Virus record (IMG/VR): IMGVR_UViG_3300042090_001199
Span: 1 to 45,460 of that record
Strand: one strand, 5' to 3'
Origin: a virus
DNA length: 45,460 nt
Shown piece after piece: positions 6,949-15,338 of this stretch; position 1 is the first letter of the stretch; the number at the start of each line of letters is the position of its first letter. Below the pieces are notes generated by a model, which saw only the letters and a program-made list of their open reading frames with translations, did not search any database and was not told where the DNA came from. The position numbers and the translations under genes are program-made.

Positions 6949-8091
6949 TCAGAGTTTGTAAGTTGCAAGATCATGCTGTACCATGCGGTGGACAAGGTCG
7001 GGGAAAGTCACCTTGGGAGCCCAGCCCAGTTCCTGCCGGGCCTTGGTGGAATCGCCCCAGAGAAGCTCGACGTCGGCGGGACGGTAGAACTTGGGATTGA
7101 TGCGCAATACTGTCTTTGGGATATAGGTGTGATGACTACCGGGGAACGGATCGTAAATAGAGCGCGTTTCAGGATCGTCCAACTGGATCATATCCATAAC
7201 ATAGGCTTCCTCATCAGTGCCTTTCTGTGTGCTCCAGAATAGTGTAAGTCCTGCTTCTGCAAACGCCAATTCCACAAACTCCCTTACCGAATGCGTCTCG
7301 CCTGATGCAAGCACATACTCCTGTGGCGATCCCTTCTGATTCAGCATGCGCCATACTCCATCCATGAAGTCCTCAGCGTGTGACCAATCACGTTTTGCAT
7401 CGATGTTGCCAAGCTCAATCGGTTCGAACGGTTTGCCCTCCTTGATTGCCTGTGCTATCCGAGCAACTCCCAGACTGATCTTGCGGGACACGAAGTACGA
7501 TTGCCTACGTTCTGATTCGTGATTGAATAGAATCGCATGGACAATATACATACCATATGACTCCCGATACACCTTACATATCAACTGAGCTGTACACTTG
7601 GATACACCGTAGATTGAACGCGGAGATAGGGGATGTTTCTCGTCCTGTGGATTGTACTTGACATTCCCAAACTGCTCTGATGAACCAGCGCTATATACAT
7701 GACAATGAGGCACATACTCACGAATAGCCTCAAGGATGTGAATAAGGCTCACTGCGTTAGTTTGCATATGAGCTACGGGATTGGCCCAAGAATCCGCGAC
7801 AAAAGTCTGGGCGGCAAAGTTGATGAAGTAGTCTGGCCGTTCTTCGCGAATCAAACGTCTCACTGCTTCGTGGTCGGTTAGATCCGCATCGGCCATCTTG
7901 ACTCTAGGATGATTAAGAACCCCTTCGAGATTCGATAGGATCGCTTGACTGGTACGACGCAATACAATGATCACGTAGTGATCCGTATTCTTGAGAAGGT
8001 ATTCGGTCATGTAACTGCCGTCTTGTCCAGAGGCACCGGTTACAATCACCTTCTTGGTATATTCAAACCCGCCTTTGACGTTGCTCATCAT
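6949..8091 (-). CDS. gmd: GDP-mannose 4,6-dehydratase
   Basis: This extended short-chain dehydrogenase of 380 residues closely follows Gmd. The NAD(P)-binding loop is VTGASGQDGS (17-26), followed by the RR dipeptide after the second strand and NFAAQTFVADSWANP (91-105). The catalytic set is S137/S138-E139 with Y161-x3-K165 (YGVSK), and the Gmd hallmark ESYGMYIVHAILFNHES spans about 177-193. It converts GDP-mannose to GDP-4-keto-6-deoxy-mannose, precursor of fucose, rhamnose, perosamine and colitose. GGAG lies directly before the first ATG, so the second ATG (8088) may be the true start. Downstream use of its product may involve the ColD-like enzyme at 13705-14961. Confidence 0.95.
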   Translation of the reverse strand: MMSNVKGGFEYTKKVIVTGASGQDGSYMTEYLLKNTDHYVIIVLRRTSQAILSNLEGVLNHPRVKMADADLTDHEAVRRLIREERPDYFINFAAQTFVADSWANPVAHMQTNAVSLIHILEAIREYVPHCHVYSAGSSEQFGNVKYNPQDEKHPLSPRSIYGVSKCTAQLICKVYRESYGMYIVHAILFNHESERRQSYFVSRKISLGVARIAQAIKEGKPFEPIELGNIDAKRDWSHAEDFMDGVWRMLNQKGSPQEYVLASGETHSVREFVELAFAEAGLTLFWSTQKGTDEEAYVMDMIQLDDPETRSIYDPFPGSHHTYIPKTVLRINPKFYRPADVELLWGDSTKARQELGWAPKVTFPDLVHRMVQHDLATYKL

Positions 8092-8657
8092 TCTCCTGCG
8101 TTTTTACCCAACACCACCAACGACCATCGTCCAATAGATCCTCGCGCCCGCTCCATTCCCGACTCCCAATCTATCAGCTCGTCCGGGTCGCTCGGAAGCT
8201 TGTCCAAAGCCAGCTGGGAGGCATATTCAACGTCTATCGGATAAATACCCTCGGCAAACCCGGCGTATGAGAGATTGCAATCCGCTGATAGAAACGTCTT
8301 TACATTGTCTCGGTACATCAGCACATCAACAAGCTGAAGACGACCCATGCCGACATCACTGTCATACCACTCCTCGCATATCCTGTGCATACCAAGCTGG
8401 GCAGCCGGAGACGGAATCAGGGGGGTGGCAGTCAAATATCGCTGTCTGTATCCGTGTCCAGCCGTCTCGTGCACAACATGCAACCATTGCCGCCCCGGCC
8501 TGAACCGATAGGATCGTGGGGGATAATCCGACCCAAACGACTTGTAGTCCACTTCAATTCCCAGCATTAGCTGTGGTAATGAAAGCCCAAGGTCGTCAAG
8601 GGGTCTGAACTGCTCTAACCGAAGGGTTGCTTCCTTGCCTGATTTACCTCTTGTCAT
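8088..8657 (-). CDS. Unknown 189-residue protein
   Basis: Not recognised. It has no signal peptide or membrane segment. The word WLHVVHETAGHGYRQRYL (about residues 58-75) is the most conserved-looking stretch and includes two HxxxxH-like histidines, but I cannot assign a metal site. It is the first gene behind conserved motif site 3, whose TTGACA lies 36 bases before this ATG. It overlaps gmd by ATGA, so it probably heads the transcription unit that carries gmd, the ClpP-like protease and the recombination genes. A GAGG sequence 10 bases before the ATG could serve as a ribosome site. Confidence 0.75.
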   Translation of the reverse strand: MTRGKSGKEATLRLEQFRPLDDLGLSLPQLMLGIEVDYKSFGSDYPPRSYRFRPGRQWLHVVHETAGHGYRQRYLTATPLIPSPAAQLGMHRICEEWYDSDVGMGRLQLVDVLMYRDNVKTFLSADCNLSYAGFAEGIYPIDVEYASQLALDKLPSDPDELIDWESGMERARGSIGRWSLVVLGKNAGE

Positions 8658-8674
8658 TGCCGCCTATCCTCGGC

Positions 8675-8694
8675 GACTTGGTTGACTTGTCAAG
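8675..8694 (-). promoter_or_regulatory. Conserved promoter/operator motif, site 3
   Basis: The minus-strand sequence CTTGACAAGTCAACCAAGTC is a full consensus match. The first T of TTGACA is exactly 36 bases before the ATG at 8657, which would put a sigma70-type transcription start at or next to the start codon. It abuts the stop codon of the 68-residue gene. Confidence 0.75.
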
Positions 8695-8901
8695 TCAGAA
8701 TCGGTAAATCACTTGTCTAGTAGAACGTCTTATACACTGTCCGGTCTGACATGAGATAAATGGCTTGATGGGATCTAGATCGTCAAATGCCAGTTTGGTG
8801 CCATGTTTATACAGGATTCTGGCCACATCCGTAAGAGAGTCCACCTTGACCCCGTCTTCGTGACAAGTGGGTTGCGCGGCGGTTTCTGTGGCGTCTGGCA
8901 T
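8695..8901 (-). CDS. Small unknown protein (68 residues)
   Basis: Not recognised. It lies 3 bases behind the membrane protein gene and ends against conserved motif site 3. The word VKVDSLTDVARILYKHGTK looks like a real amphipathic helix. Support is its fit in the gene run and the absence of a better frame. Confidence 0.55.
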   Translation of the reverse strand: MPDATETAAQPTCHEDGVKVDSLTDVARILYKHGTKLAFDDLDPIKPFISCQTGQCIRRSTRQVIYRF

Positions 8902-8904
8902 GGT

Positions 8905-9261
8905 TTACTGCCCCCAATGCGCCTGAACATACTCCACAATCTCCACAATGCCCGCAATGCCGCCTATCAGGGCTATAATGCCGCCCGCAATGCCGTACCA
9001 GCTCTTGAGCACGTTCTTCACCTTCTCCCGACTTTGTTCAAGCGAAATCACCCTTCCGTTGGTGCGTCTGACGGCGGAATGGGTCAACATGGCGGCGTCT
9101 ACGCTCCATGGTATAAACTGCTTGACGATGGACAGCTGCTCAAGGATATAGCGCTCCGAAGGCGTGGACTGCTCCAGCAACATAGGGGGGATATCACTGG
9201 TGAAAATGGGCTCCTTAAGCTCTGGATATGTAGACTCGGGGACAGGTACGGTGTCGCTCAT
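8905..9261 (-). CDS. Small single-pass membrane protein
   Basis: The start is taken at ATG 9261, giving 118 residues, because the longer frame would run into the end of the reductase gene. Residues 89-111, rich in Ile, Gly and Ala, form one strong transmembrane segment near the C-terminus. It is preceded by a charged amphipathic stretch, EQSREKVKNVLKSW. The N-terminal two thirds would be cytoplasmic if the positive-inside rule holds. A holin, spanin-like or envelope-docking role is possible but nothing in the sequence decides. A GTGTAA element is 26 bases upstream, so it may be transcribed independently of the reductase. Confidence 0.72.
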   Translation of the reverse strand: MSDTVPVPESTYPELKEPIFTSDIPPMLLEQSTPSERYILEQLSIVKQFIPWSVDAAMLTHSAVRRTNGRVISLEQSREKVKNVLKSWYGIAGGIIALIGGIAGIVEIVEYVQAHWGQ

Positions 9262-9281
9262 ATGCAATGGGTTACATGATA

Positions 9282-9287
9282 TTACAC
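9282..9287 (-). promoter_or_regulatory. GTGTAA element before the membrane protein gene
   Basis: The minus-strand sequence GGTGTAATATCATGTAACC lies with GTGTAA 26 bases before the ATG at 9261, in the gap after the reductase stop. It is part of the GTGTAA set. Confidence 0.4.
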
Positions 9288-9331
9288 CAAAACGTAACCG
9301 TTTTACAGGAAAGACTACGTGAATTCGCGTA

Positions 9332-12259
9332 TTATCTAACGGGACAAGCTCCCCCTGCACATTCAAGTTCTGTAAGCACTCCATTACCAACGTCATCGTC
9401 CACTGAATCTAGTAGCTTGATCTTGGCCAACATTTCGTTGTATTGATCCTCCGTGATCTCCTGATAAGGTGCTTGCTGGAACCCATGTTTGTCTCTGAGA
9501 AGAAAGCTCACCGATTTGACACTCTTCTCGTAATTATCCTTAAGCCAATCCTTAAGAACGGGAAGCTCTTCCATATCGTAATAGGCTGTGACCGATACAG
9601 CATTGTCAGACCAAATACTTTGGAGCTTGGCCACCATGTCAAGCTGTTTGGTCACCGACATATCCTTGGCGAGGACAGCCCCCTTGGGTGTCTTGCACGG
9701 AAATGAAACCACCACAGTATCACGGTTTTCGGAATTGTCGAAGTTTTTCACATACTCGACTGGATAACCATGCCTGCGACAAACCTCCACGAGCTTGTCA
9801 TTACTGCCCACACGAACACGCCGGATATAAAACTGAGAATAGGCGGGGTGAATACCGGGAGTGGCACCAGCAAGCAAACTAAGGCTACCACTAGGCTTCA
9901 CAGTGGTCAGCTTGATGCTAGCTGGCAATCCACGTTTCTTGCTCCATTCCTTGTCAAACCTGCGCAGCTCAACATAGCAGTCATCAAGCCAATCAATCTT
10001 GTCGAATGACTGACATATGCCCGTTACACCCAAGCCAAGACGCATGTTCTTGTGAACGATTTCCTCTGTTTCTTTGTGCAAAAACGACATAGCACATATG
10101 GCCTTCTGGGTTTTGTAGAGAAGCTTGGCGCAATCAATAAGAACATCCTTTGTCGGAATGTTATTGAGGTAAAGCTCGGAAAGATTACAGCACTCATAAG
10201 ATGCGAGCCCAATTTCTCCGCATGGATTAGCGCCGTTCAGATTGTCCTTGTCTACGGGATAGAGAGAGCTGTCCTTCAACAAGCCGTCCTTAAGACGGCC
10301 ATATCGTTGAGATAATGGAAGATTGAAGAACCCATAAGGTTCTCCCTTTGCGTAGCCGGTCTTCGAATCAATCATATAGCCATTACTCCATATCTCGTCT
10401 GATATATGATCATAGGAATCGGCGTAGATCGTGTTGTTGGACATGGCCCGCCAATTCGGCACATTGCCCAAACTCCAGTTCTTGGCACGAAGATAGAGAT
10501 AATCGTCGGGATCTCCCAATGCGATCTCTGCCGATCTGCGAACATTGCCTGCCACTACAATGGACCCAATGATGTTGCAGATATCCAACGCGTCTACAGA
10601 CCTGAGCTTTTTCTCTTCCCGGCTTACCATGATCTTGGCTATCTTCTGCATACCTTCAATGAGTATCTTGGGGCCAGATGCCGTGCCACCAAATCCCTTA
10701 ATGGGTTCGCCCGCGCCACGAACAAGGATGGTGGAATACGTGAAAGACTTGCCGGTCACATAATAAGCATCCAAAACTTTACCGAGAAGCTTAACCCACC
10801 CAGCCCGGCTATCAGGCACGATGAAGTCGGCATCCTTGGTCCCCTGATGTTCGATCTTAACTCCCGCCTTGATACGGGGCAATTCGTGGACGTCTTCACG
10901 GCGAATACTGAATCCCACTCCACCACCCAACATTAGATTCTCAAACAGAAACAGAAAAGCTTTAGGTTCATTTATAGAACAGAACCAGCAGTTGCCCGTC
11001 AGAATGTTGCCTTCAATGACAAAGCTATGAGTATCAGGAACTTGCGCACAATAAACCTCTTCAAACAGATCAGTCTTCTCCACGCTTACCACCTTAGCGT
11101 AATTCTCATACCGTTCGGAGGGCTCTTCAAGCTTGGACCTGTGATCAGATCGGATCAGTAATATCTCAGGGTTATCGTTCAGGTTGAACGAGATAGACCA
11201 CAACTCTGACGGCTCGCCGCTAAAAGGATTCTCGTCTCGTTCGAGATATGGATCACCAGTACGGAATCCACATACAGCAGCCACATCTTTAGCAAACAAG
11301 AGCTGATCCTTCTTGGCCGAGAAAAGACGCATACTGCCATTCGCCTTGTTTATTGATCCATCAGCAGCAATCCAGCCAGCTAAGAAGCCCATCAGATAAG
11401 ACTTGTTCTCTCGAATGGACGGTAGCTGCTTCCAAGCATTCGGGAAGCCGCCGTACCGAACATGACGAGGATTTTCCGGGTTGGTCCAGCTCACTCTATT
11501 CAGGATGAAGTATTGCTTACACTCGTCATATGTATTATCGATCAAATCGATGAACGACTCATATCCATTGCACGATCCATCACCAACAATCAAGCCGTGT
11601 TGAATGCCCTGTGGACTTAGATACTGACACATGGTCTTAGCTCGTACCACGGGCACTTTGTCTCCTACCCTGAGCCCCTCTGTGGTTGTCTCTGTACGAT
11701 CAGTATTCCCCTTGTTCAATAGCAGCCAACGATGACCGGGGGTAGCAAGCACTTCCCATCGCTTGGACCCATGCGGGTTAGAGAAAGTCACGCGATCAAT
11801 ATGTTGCTGACCAAAGCTTTTGATGGGGGCTTCTACAAATTTACCGTATGCTGTGACCACCTCCACCGTCTTCCCAACAAGGTCGCCAATGGCCTTCCAT
11901 CCATCTCGGGTTAATACCTTCGTGTTGTACTGGAAGCAGTTAAGCAAGCTATTACCGAAGTACTTCTCCACTGTTGGCGTGCCCAACTGCCACAACATAC
12001 GTCCCGCATAGTTGCATCGCAGATTGAAGATGTGGTCAAACAGTCGTTTAGCCTCCTCCTCTGTATACTCTGCACCAACGCGTTGTGCGCCGTTGATGCA
12101 TCGCCCCACTGTCTGATACCATTCTTCGCTGCCGCCGCCTTCAAGTATCCGAGAATAAGTGCGCTTGTAAACAAAATATCCCATTCCGTTGAAACCGAAT
12201 GGGGCGACTTTGTCCTTGTATGAATTAATGAATGCCGGTGAAAGTATGTCAGGAATCAT
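9332..12259 (-). CDS. nrdJ: Class II (adenosylcobalamin) ribonucleotide reductase with intein
   Basis: The 975-residue frame contains an intein at residues 108-423; the spliced protein would be about 659 residues, near the size of monomeric class II reductases. The extein has NSLLN|CWFCSI (redox Cys), NPCGEIGLASYECCNLSE (thiyl-radical Cys in NPCGE and the partner Cys in ECCNL), PSGSLSLLAGATPGIHP, and the C-terminal shuttle pair ECAGGACPVR. It reduces ribonucleotides using coenzyme B12 and works without an oxygen-dependent metal cofactor, so host B12 would be needed. Two upstream elements precede it, a conserved motif (12317-12336) and a GTGTAA (12287-12292). Assignment to the triphosphate reductase branch is by overall pattern. 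Confidence 0.93.
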   Translation of the reverse strand: MIPDILSPAFINSYKDKVAPFGFNGMGYFVYKRTYSRILEGGGSEEWYQTVGRCINGAQRVGAEYTEEEAKRLFDHIFNLRCNYAGRMLWQLGTPTVEKYFGNSLLNCFQYNTKVLTRDGWKAIGDLVGKTVEVVTAYGKFVEAPIKSFGQQHIDRVTFSNPHGSKRWEVLATPGHRWLLLNKGNTDRTETTTEGLRVGDKVPVVRAKTMCQYLSPQGIQHGLIVGDGSCNGYESFIDLIDNTYDECKQYFILNRVSWTNPENPRHVRYGGFPNAWKQLPSIRENKSYLMGFLAGWIAADGSINKANGSMRLFSAKKDQLLFAKDVAAVCGFRTGDPYLERDENPFSGEPSELWSISFNLNDNPEILLIRSDHRSKLEEPSERYENYAKVVSVEKTDLFEEVYCAQVPDTHSFVIEGNILTGNCWFCSINEPKAFLFLFENLMLGGGVGFSIRREDVHELPRIKAGVKIEHQGTKDADFIVPDSRAGWVKLLGKVLDAYYVTGKSFTYSTILVRGAGEPIKGFGGTASGPKILIEGMQKIAKIMVSREEKKLRSVDALDICNIIGSIVVAGNVRRSAEIALGDPDDYLYLRAKNWSLGNVPNWRAMSNNTIYADSYDHISDEIWSNGYMIDSKTGYAKGEPYGFFNLPLSQRYGRLKDGLLKDSSLYPVDKDNLNGANPCGEIGLASYECCNLSELYLNNIPTKDVLIDCAKLLYKTQKAICAMSFLHKETEEIVHKNMRLGLGVTGICQSFDKIDWLDDCYVELRRFDKEWSKKRGLPASIKLTTVKPSGSLSLLAGATPGIHPAYSQFYIRRVRVGSNDKLVEVCRRHGYPVEYVKNFDNSENRDTVVVSFPCKTPKGAVLAKDMSVTKQLDMVAKLQSIWSDNAVSVTAYYDMEELPVLKDWLKDNYEKSVKSVSFLLRDKHGFQQAPYQEITEDQYNEMLAKIKLLDSVDDDVGNGVLTELECAGGACPVR
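10991..11938 (-). mobile_element. Intein with LAGLIDADG endonuclease in the reductase gene
   Basis: The element covers residues 108-423 of the reductase frame (316 residues). It begins with Cys (CFQYNTKVLT, block A) and has the TPGH block B (173-176). Two LAGLIDADG motifs, QHGLIVGDGS (about 220-229) and LMGFLAGWIAADGSI (289-303), give a homing endonuclease. It ends EVYCAQVPDTHSFVIEGN, then ILTGN followed by Cys. The penultimate His of ordinary inteins is Gly here. The +1 Cys of the C-extein is the reductase's redox-active cysteine, so the gene gives active enzyme only after splicing. Confidence 0.92.
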
Positions 12260-12286
12260 GTGAATGTAACTGGAGACGAAAAGAGA

Positions 12287-12292
12287 TTACAC
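12287..12292 (-). promoter_or_regulatory. GTGTAA element before the reductase gene
   Basis: The minus-strand sequence CCAGTGTAATCTC lies 33 bases before the ATG at 12259 and about 25 bases downstream of conserved motif site 4, giving two tandem candidate control elements for the reductase. Confidence 0.35.
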
Positions 12293-12316
12293 TGGTCTCC
12301 GCTTAGTATCATCACT

Positions 12317-12336
12317 GACTTGATGATTCAGTCAAG
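12317..12336 (-). promoter_or_regulatory. Conserved promoter/operator motif, site 4 (before nrdJ)
   Basis: On the minus strand CTTGACTGAATCATCAAGTC is a full consensus match with a perfect CTTGA/TCAAG inverted repeat. A GATACT sequence 19 bases behind TTGACT could be a -10. The reductase ATG is 76 bases downstream of TTGACT. Confidence 0.72.
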
Positions 12337-12358
12337 AAAAATCGCGCAAAACCGGCGA

Positions 12359-13153
12359 TTATTCGTGTACCACTTCGGGCAGAGGCAACTTCAGTCTGTC
12401 AAAGTATGCCTGATTCCACGTAAGCGAGTTGGTAGACTCGTCCCATCTGTAAGAGCAACCTGCTCCATGGCCAAAATGTTTTGCCTGATAAGCCACCTTG
12501 AGTCGACTGCGCTCGTTGGAAAGCCAGCTAAGATGCCTGATCCACACTACGTTGGGGGGAATCACCAAAGAGGGCAGCTTGTCATCCTTAACGGAAGATG
12601 TTCCATCGAGCTTGGCGTATTCGAAATCGTTGTCATATGAACACTGGGTCAGTACGCGTTCGCCGTACTTGCACCACCATATGCGGGGCGGCTGAAACGG
12701 CTGGACAAGATAGGTGTGATCGTTGAACACGTAGTTCTTGAACGACAGCTTGTACCAAGCCATCAAGGGATAGTGTTCGACAAAGCGGATAATACGGTCG
12801 ATCTGCTCCACGGTATAAAGCTCATCGGCGCAATCTAATATCCACACAAGATCAGCCTTCACGTCCCGCGCCATCAGAACCTGCCGCCCTCGCTCCCGAA
12901 CCTCGGCCTCGGTGGCGTAGTTACGGAACATCACGGATGAAATACGGTCGGAATACTTCAGTGCATATCGCTCCATGGCATCCTCTGTGGCCTTGTCGGG
13001 TCCGGCAGGCAGTAGTCCTTCCATCTCCTTAAAGGTGGCGGAAAGCAGACAGATGTGCATGTCATGACGACGGAACGACTCGATCCACGGGGCAAGCACC
13101 TCGTCAATTACCCCAGCACAGTCGCGACCAACGGCGATTATTCCGAATTTCAT
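12359..13153 (-). CDS. GT-A-type glycosyltransferase-like protein
   Basis: This 264-residue protein opens with a beta strand (MKFGIIAVGRD) and has LVWILDCADELYT with D107, D110 and E111. That is the nucleotide-sugar/metal DxD(E) site seen in GT2-like enzymes that handle sugars through GT-A folds. The following FRNYATEAEVRERGRQV segment resembles the ExxxRN helix often found ahead of that site. It is the last gene of the long glycan operon and overlaps the upstream gene by ATGA. Acceptor and donor are unknown. Confidence 0.65.
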   Translation of the reverse strand: MKFGIIAVGRDCAGVIDEVLAPWIESFRRHDMHICLLSATFKEMEGLLPAGPDKATEDAMERYALKYSDRISSVMFRNYATEAEVRERGRQVLMARDVKADLVWILDCADELYTVEQIDRIIRFVEHYPLMAWYKLSFKNYVFNDHTYLVQPFQPPRIWWCKYGERVLTQCSYDNDFEYAKLDGTSSVKDDKLPSLVIPPNVVWIRHLSWLSNERSRLKVAYQAKHFGHGAGCSYRWDESTNSLTWNQAYFDRLKLPLPEVVHE

Positions 13154-13692
13154 GGCGTAACGACCTGCCTCGAATCCACCTTCATTTCAACAGGACCTCG
13201 TGACTTGGACCACACCTTAATCACTTCGGAAGACGAGGGCGGTTCGGGTTGACGAGTCACAGTCTTGCGACGTAGCAGCCCCAATGGCCTGATGATGTAG
13301 GGCCTCTTCACAATGCCCCCTTCGTACACCCATTCCGGTATCCAACGCAGCTTGAAAGCGTCCCACCACGTGGCCGGATATTCAATCTTAGTCGGTTCCA
13401 GATCGAGGGAAGAGATCATCTCGGCATCACGCTTGATAACGTCGCCAACGGTTAAGGTGGTTTCCTGCCAAAACGGCCTCACTGTGCCAGATGGCTTGCC
13501 ATCAATCTTGACGCCTTCAAGGGAAGCGGGTATTGCCGCATCAGGCAACTCGTGAAGAGCAACGGGTGGCACCGACGTAACAGACAGCTCTGGGCCTGTT
13601 GGTCCTGCGTGAAGAGATAATTTCTTGCCGCTGTGATAGCGCACGGGTAAGCGTTTCTTACCAGCAGTAATCTTGGTTTTGCGTTTGGTCAT
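13150..13692 (-). CDS. Unknown 180-residue protein
   Basis: Not recognised. The first 30 residues are Lys/Arg-rich and the middle is rich in Pro and Trp (TWWDAFKLRWIPEWVYEG at about 106-123). There is no membrane segment. It is coupled to the glycosyltransferase-like gene by ATGA and lies 12 bases behind the ColD-like gene, so it belongs to the glycan operon. Confidence 0.7.
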   Translation of the reverse strand: MTKRKTKITAGKKRLPVRYHSGKKLSLHAGPTGPELSVTSVPPVALHELPDAAIPASLEGVKIDGKPSGTVRPFWQETTLTVGDVIKRDAEMISSLDLEPTKIEYPATWWDAFKLRWIPEWVYEGGIVKRPYIIRPLGLLRRKTVTRQPEPPSSSEVIKVWSKSRGPVEMKVDSRQVVTP

Positions 13693-13704
13693 GGTTGTGT
13701 TGGG

Positions 13705-14961
13705 TTAGGGATTTGAAACGAGAAGATCCACAAGCTCGTCCACCATGTCTGTCGTCACATCCCGGTGAAGACCCACATAGCAACCGTGGTTGTGTATCCA
13801 TTCAGCGTTAGGAAAGTCAGCGGGATTGCCGTAACCTTTCAGGGCAGGCTGGCGCAGTAGGTTGGAGCCGATTATGGGACGACACTCTATGCCGCTCTCC
13901 CGCAGCGCCGCCTTGATCTTACTGAGATTGTCACCTTTCGTGAAAATGGGAAGGCAGAAACCGGAATGTGAGTTGGTCAGAGGCGGTAGGTAGTATAGTG
14001 CTCCCATACGTAGCGGCTCCAATGTCAGTTTGGAAACGTTGGTTAGGCGCTTGTGGTAATGCGCGTAGATACGGTTACGATGCATCTGCGACTCCTTTAT
14101 CCTCTCGAAATCCCTTAGCCCGAACATGGCGTGCACGTCAGTGGGCCGCAGGTTCGTGCCGGGCACCGCGAAGCAGAACTGCGGGTCAATGGACGGGTCC
14201 CTCATCGCGTACTCGTAGGCCGTGGGGTTGTGCGGCCCGAGGGACCGGATGAGGCCGTGATTGCGGAACATCTTGGCAAGCTCGTAGTCCTCGCGGGACT
14301 TGAGGAAGATGAAGCCGCCCTCCACCATCACGCACTGGTGGGAGAAGTAACAGGAGGTGGTGGTGACGTCGCAGGACGCTAGGATGCTTTCCTCCTTGAC
14401 TAAGCCATCACGCCCCCCATGTATCCTGACCTTGGAGAGCGTGTTCTCACACGAGTCCATGTAGAGGTCCGCGTTGTACCGCTTGGCCAACGCGTGCAGC
14501 CGCGCCATGTCGGGGCAGAACCCGATGAGGGCGGTCGGCCAGATGATGATACGCTGGTACTTGCGCCGCGCCAGCTTGGCGACCATCGCCTCCAGCTTGT
14601 CGTAGTCGAAGGAAAGGTCGGTAAGGTTCACGTCGCAGAACCTCACATCGAAGCCCGCATGGATGGCGGGAGACACCGCGCTGATCCACGTCACGGCGGG
14701 CGCGATCACGATGGGACGCGGGCTGCCTGCCTTCTGCGGGTTCTTCAGCTTCCACAGCTCGAACACTAGCTGGTTCGCGGCGCTGCCGGACGAGAGGCAG
14801 AGCGCGTGCATGCCGGATAGCTTGGAGAAGCGACGCTCCAGCTCCTCCACCTTGGCCCCCATGGTGTAGCGGTCATTGCGCAGCAGCCACCAAGCGATGG
14901 CGAGCTTGTCGCGGAGGGTGAAGGTCGAGACGGCCAGCGGCCACGTGAAGGGCTTGGTCAT
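13705..14961 (-). CDS. ColD-like PLP enzyme (GDP-4-keto-6-deoxymannose 3-dehydratase type)
   Basis: The 418-residue DegT/DnrJ/EryC1-fold protein shows NDRYTMGAKVEELERRFSK and SSGSAANQLV (PLP phosphate site, about 57-66), and DSCENT with D169. In the cofactor segment SCYFSHQCVMVEGG the residue normally Lys is H208. His at this place marks the 3-dehydratases ColD and RfbH/E1 rather than aminotransferases. With Gmd in the same window, removal of the 3-OH from GDP-4-keto-6-deoxymannose is the natural reading. RfbH-type CDP-sugar enzymes use an iron-sulfur cluster and remain an alternative. The N-terminal two thirds of the gene are visibly richer in G+C at third positions than neighbours, suggesting recent acquisition. 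It overlaps the upstream gene by ATGA. Confidence 0.78.
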   Translation of the reverse strand: MTKPFTWPLAVSTFTLRDKLAIAWWLLRNDRYTMGAKVEELERRFSKLSGMHALCLSSGSAANQLVFELWKLKNPQKAGSPRPIVIAPAVTWISAVSPAIHAGFDVRFCDVNLTDLSFDYDKLEAMVAKLARRKYQRIIIWPTALIGFCPDMARLHALAKRYNADLYMDSCENTLSKVRIHGGRDGLVKEESILASCDVTTTSCYFSHQCVMVEGGFIFLKSREDYELAKMFRNHGLIRSLGPHNPTAYEYAMRDPSIDPQFCFAVPGTNLRPTDVHAMFGLRDFERIKESQMHRNRIYAHYHKRLTNVSKLTLEPLRMGALYYLPPLTNSHSGFCLPIFTKGDNLSKIKAALRESGIECRPIIGSNLLRQPALKGYGNPADFPNAEWIHNHGCYVGLHRDVTTDMVDELVDLLVSNP

Positions 14962-15338
14962 ACTGCCCCCTTCTCATACCCGATCTTCTGCTCAGTGAAC
15001 GGTGAGTCGGGGAAGAACCGCTGCTGGAGCGCGACCTTGGCCTGCCACCGCTGATGGTTGTTCTGGTCTATGTAGGTACAGTCATCACCGGTCGCGGGCC
15101 GCAGCTTGATCTCATCAATGCGCTCGTACACCCGCAAGTTGGCGTTGTAGAGGTTGCGGTACTCTTGCGAATAGAGCACGGCACAGTACAGCTTACCGCC
15201 CAATGCATCGAGGAGGTACGTCGACATCTCGTCGAGGTTGTCGAGAGCCGCCGCCGTCTTCGTCTTGAGGTACTTGATGTGCAGGCCCGCGCGCATGTCG
15301 AAGACGTAGGCGGCGTGTAGTGGAGGGTGGAGGATCAT
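14958..15338 (-). CDS. Unknown 126-residue protein in glycan operon
   Basis: Not recognised. It is coupled by ATGA at both ends, to the GT9-like gene upstream and the ColD-like gene downstream, and shares the G+C-rich codon use of the latter. The pair may therefore have been acquired together. Visible words are AYVFDMRAGLHIKYLK and YLLDALGGKLYCAVLYSQEYRNLYN. No catalytic motif is evident. Confidence 0.68.
   Translation of the reverse strand: MILHPPLHAAYVFDMRAGLHIKYLKTKTAAALDNLDEMSTYLLDALGGKLYCAVLYSQEYRNLYNANLRVYERIDEIKLRPATGDDCTYIDQNNHQRWQAKVALQQRFFPDSPFTEQKIGYEKGAV

Noticed and set aside
8905-9396. Long 163-codon version of the membrane protein gene
   Set aside because: It would overlap the end of the reductase gene by 65 bases. 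ATG 9261 lies behind the reductase stop with its own upstream element.
10024-10029. GTGTAA words inside coding sequence (also 11517-11522, 24660-24665, 31659-31664, 27973-27978)
   Set aside because: The first four are codons of well-supported genes and expected by chance. The hub copy does not precede a start codon at a useful distance.
13968-14769. Plus-strand frames of 83-116 codons opposite the ColD-like gene
   Set aside because: They mirror the high third-position G+C of the real gene. Their Arg/Gly/Pro-rich translations have no family signs.
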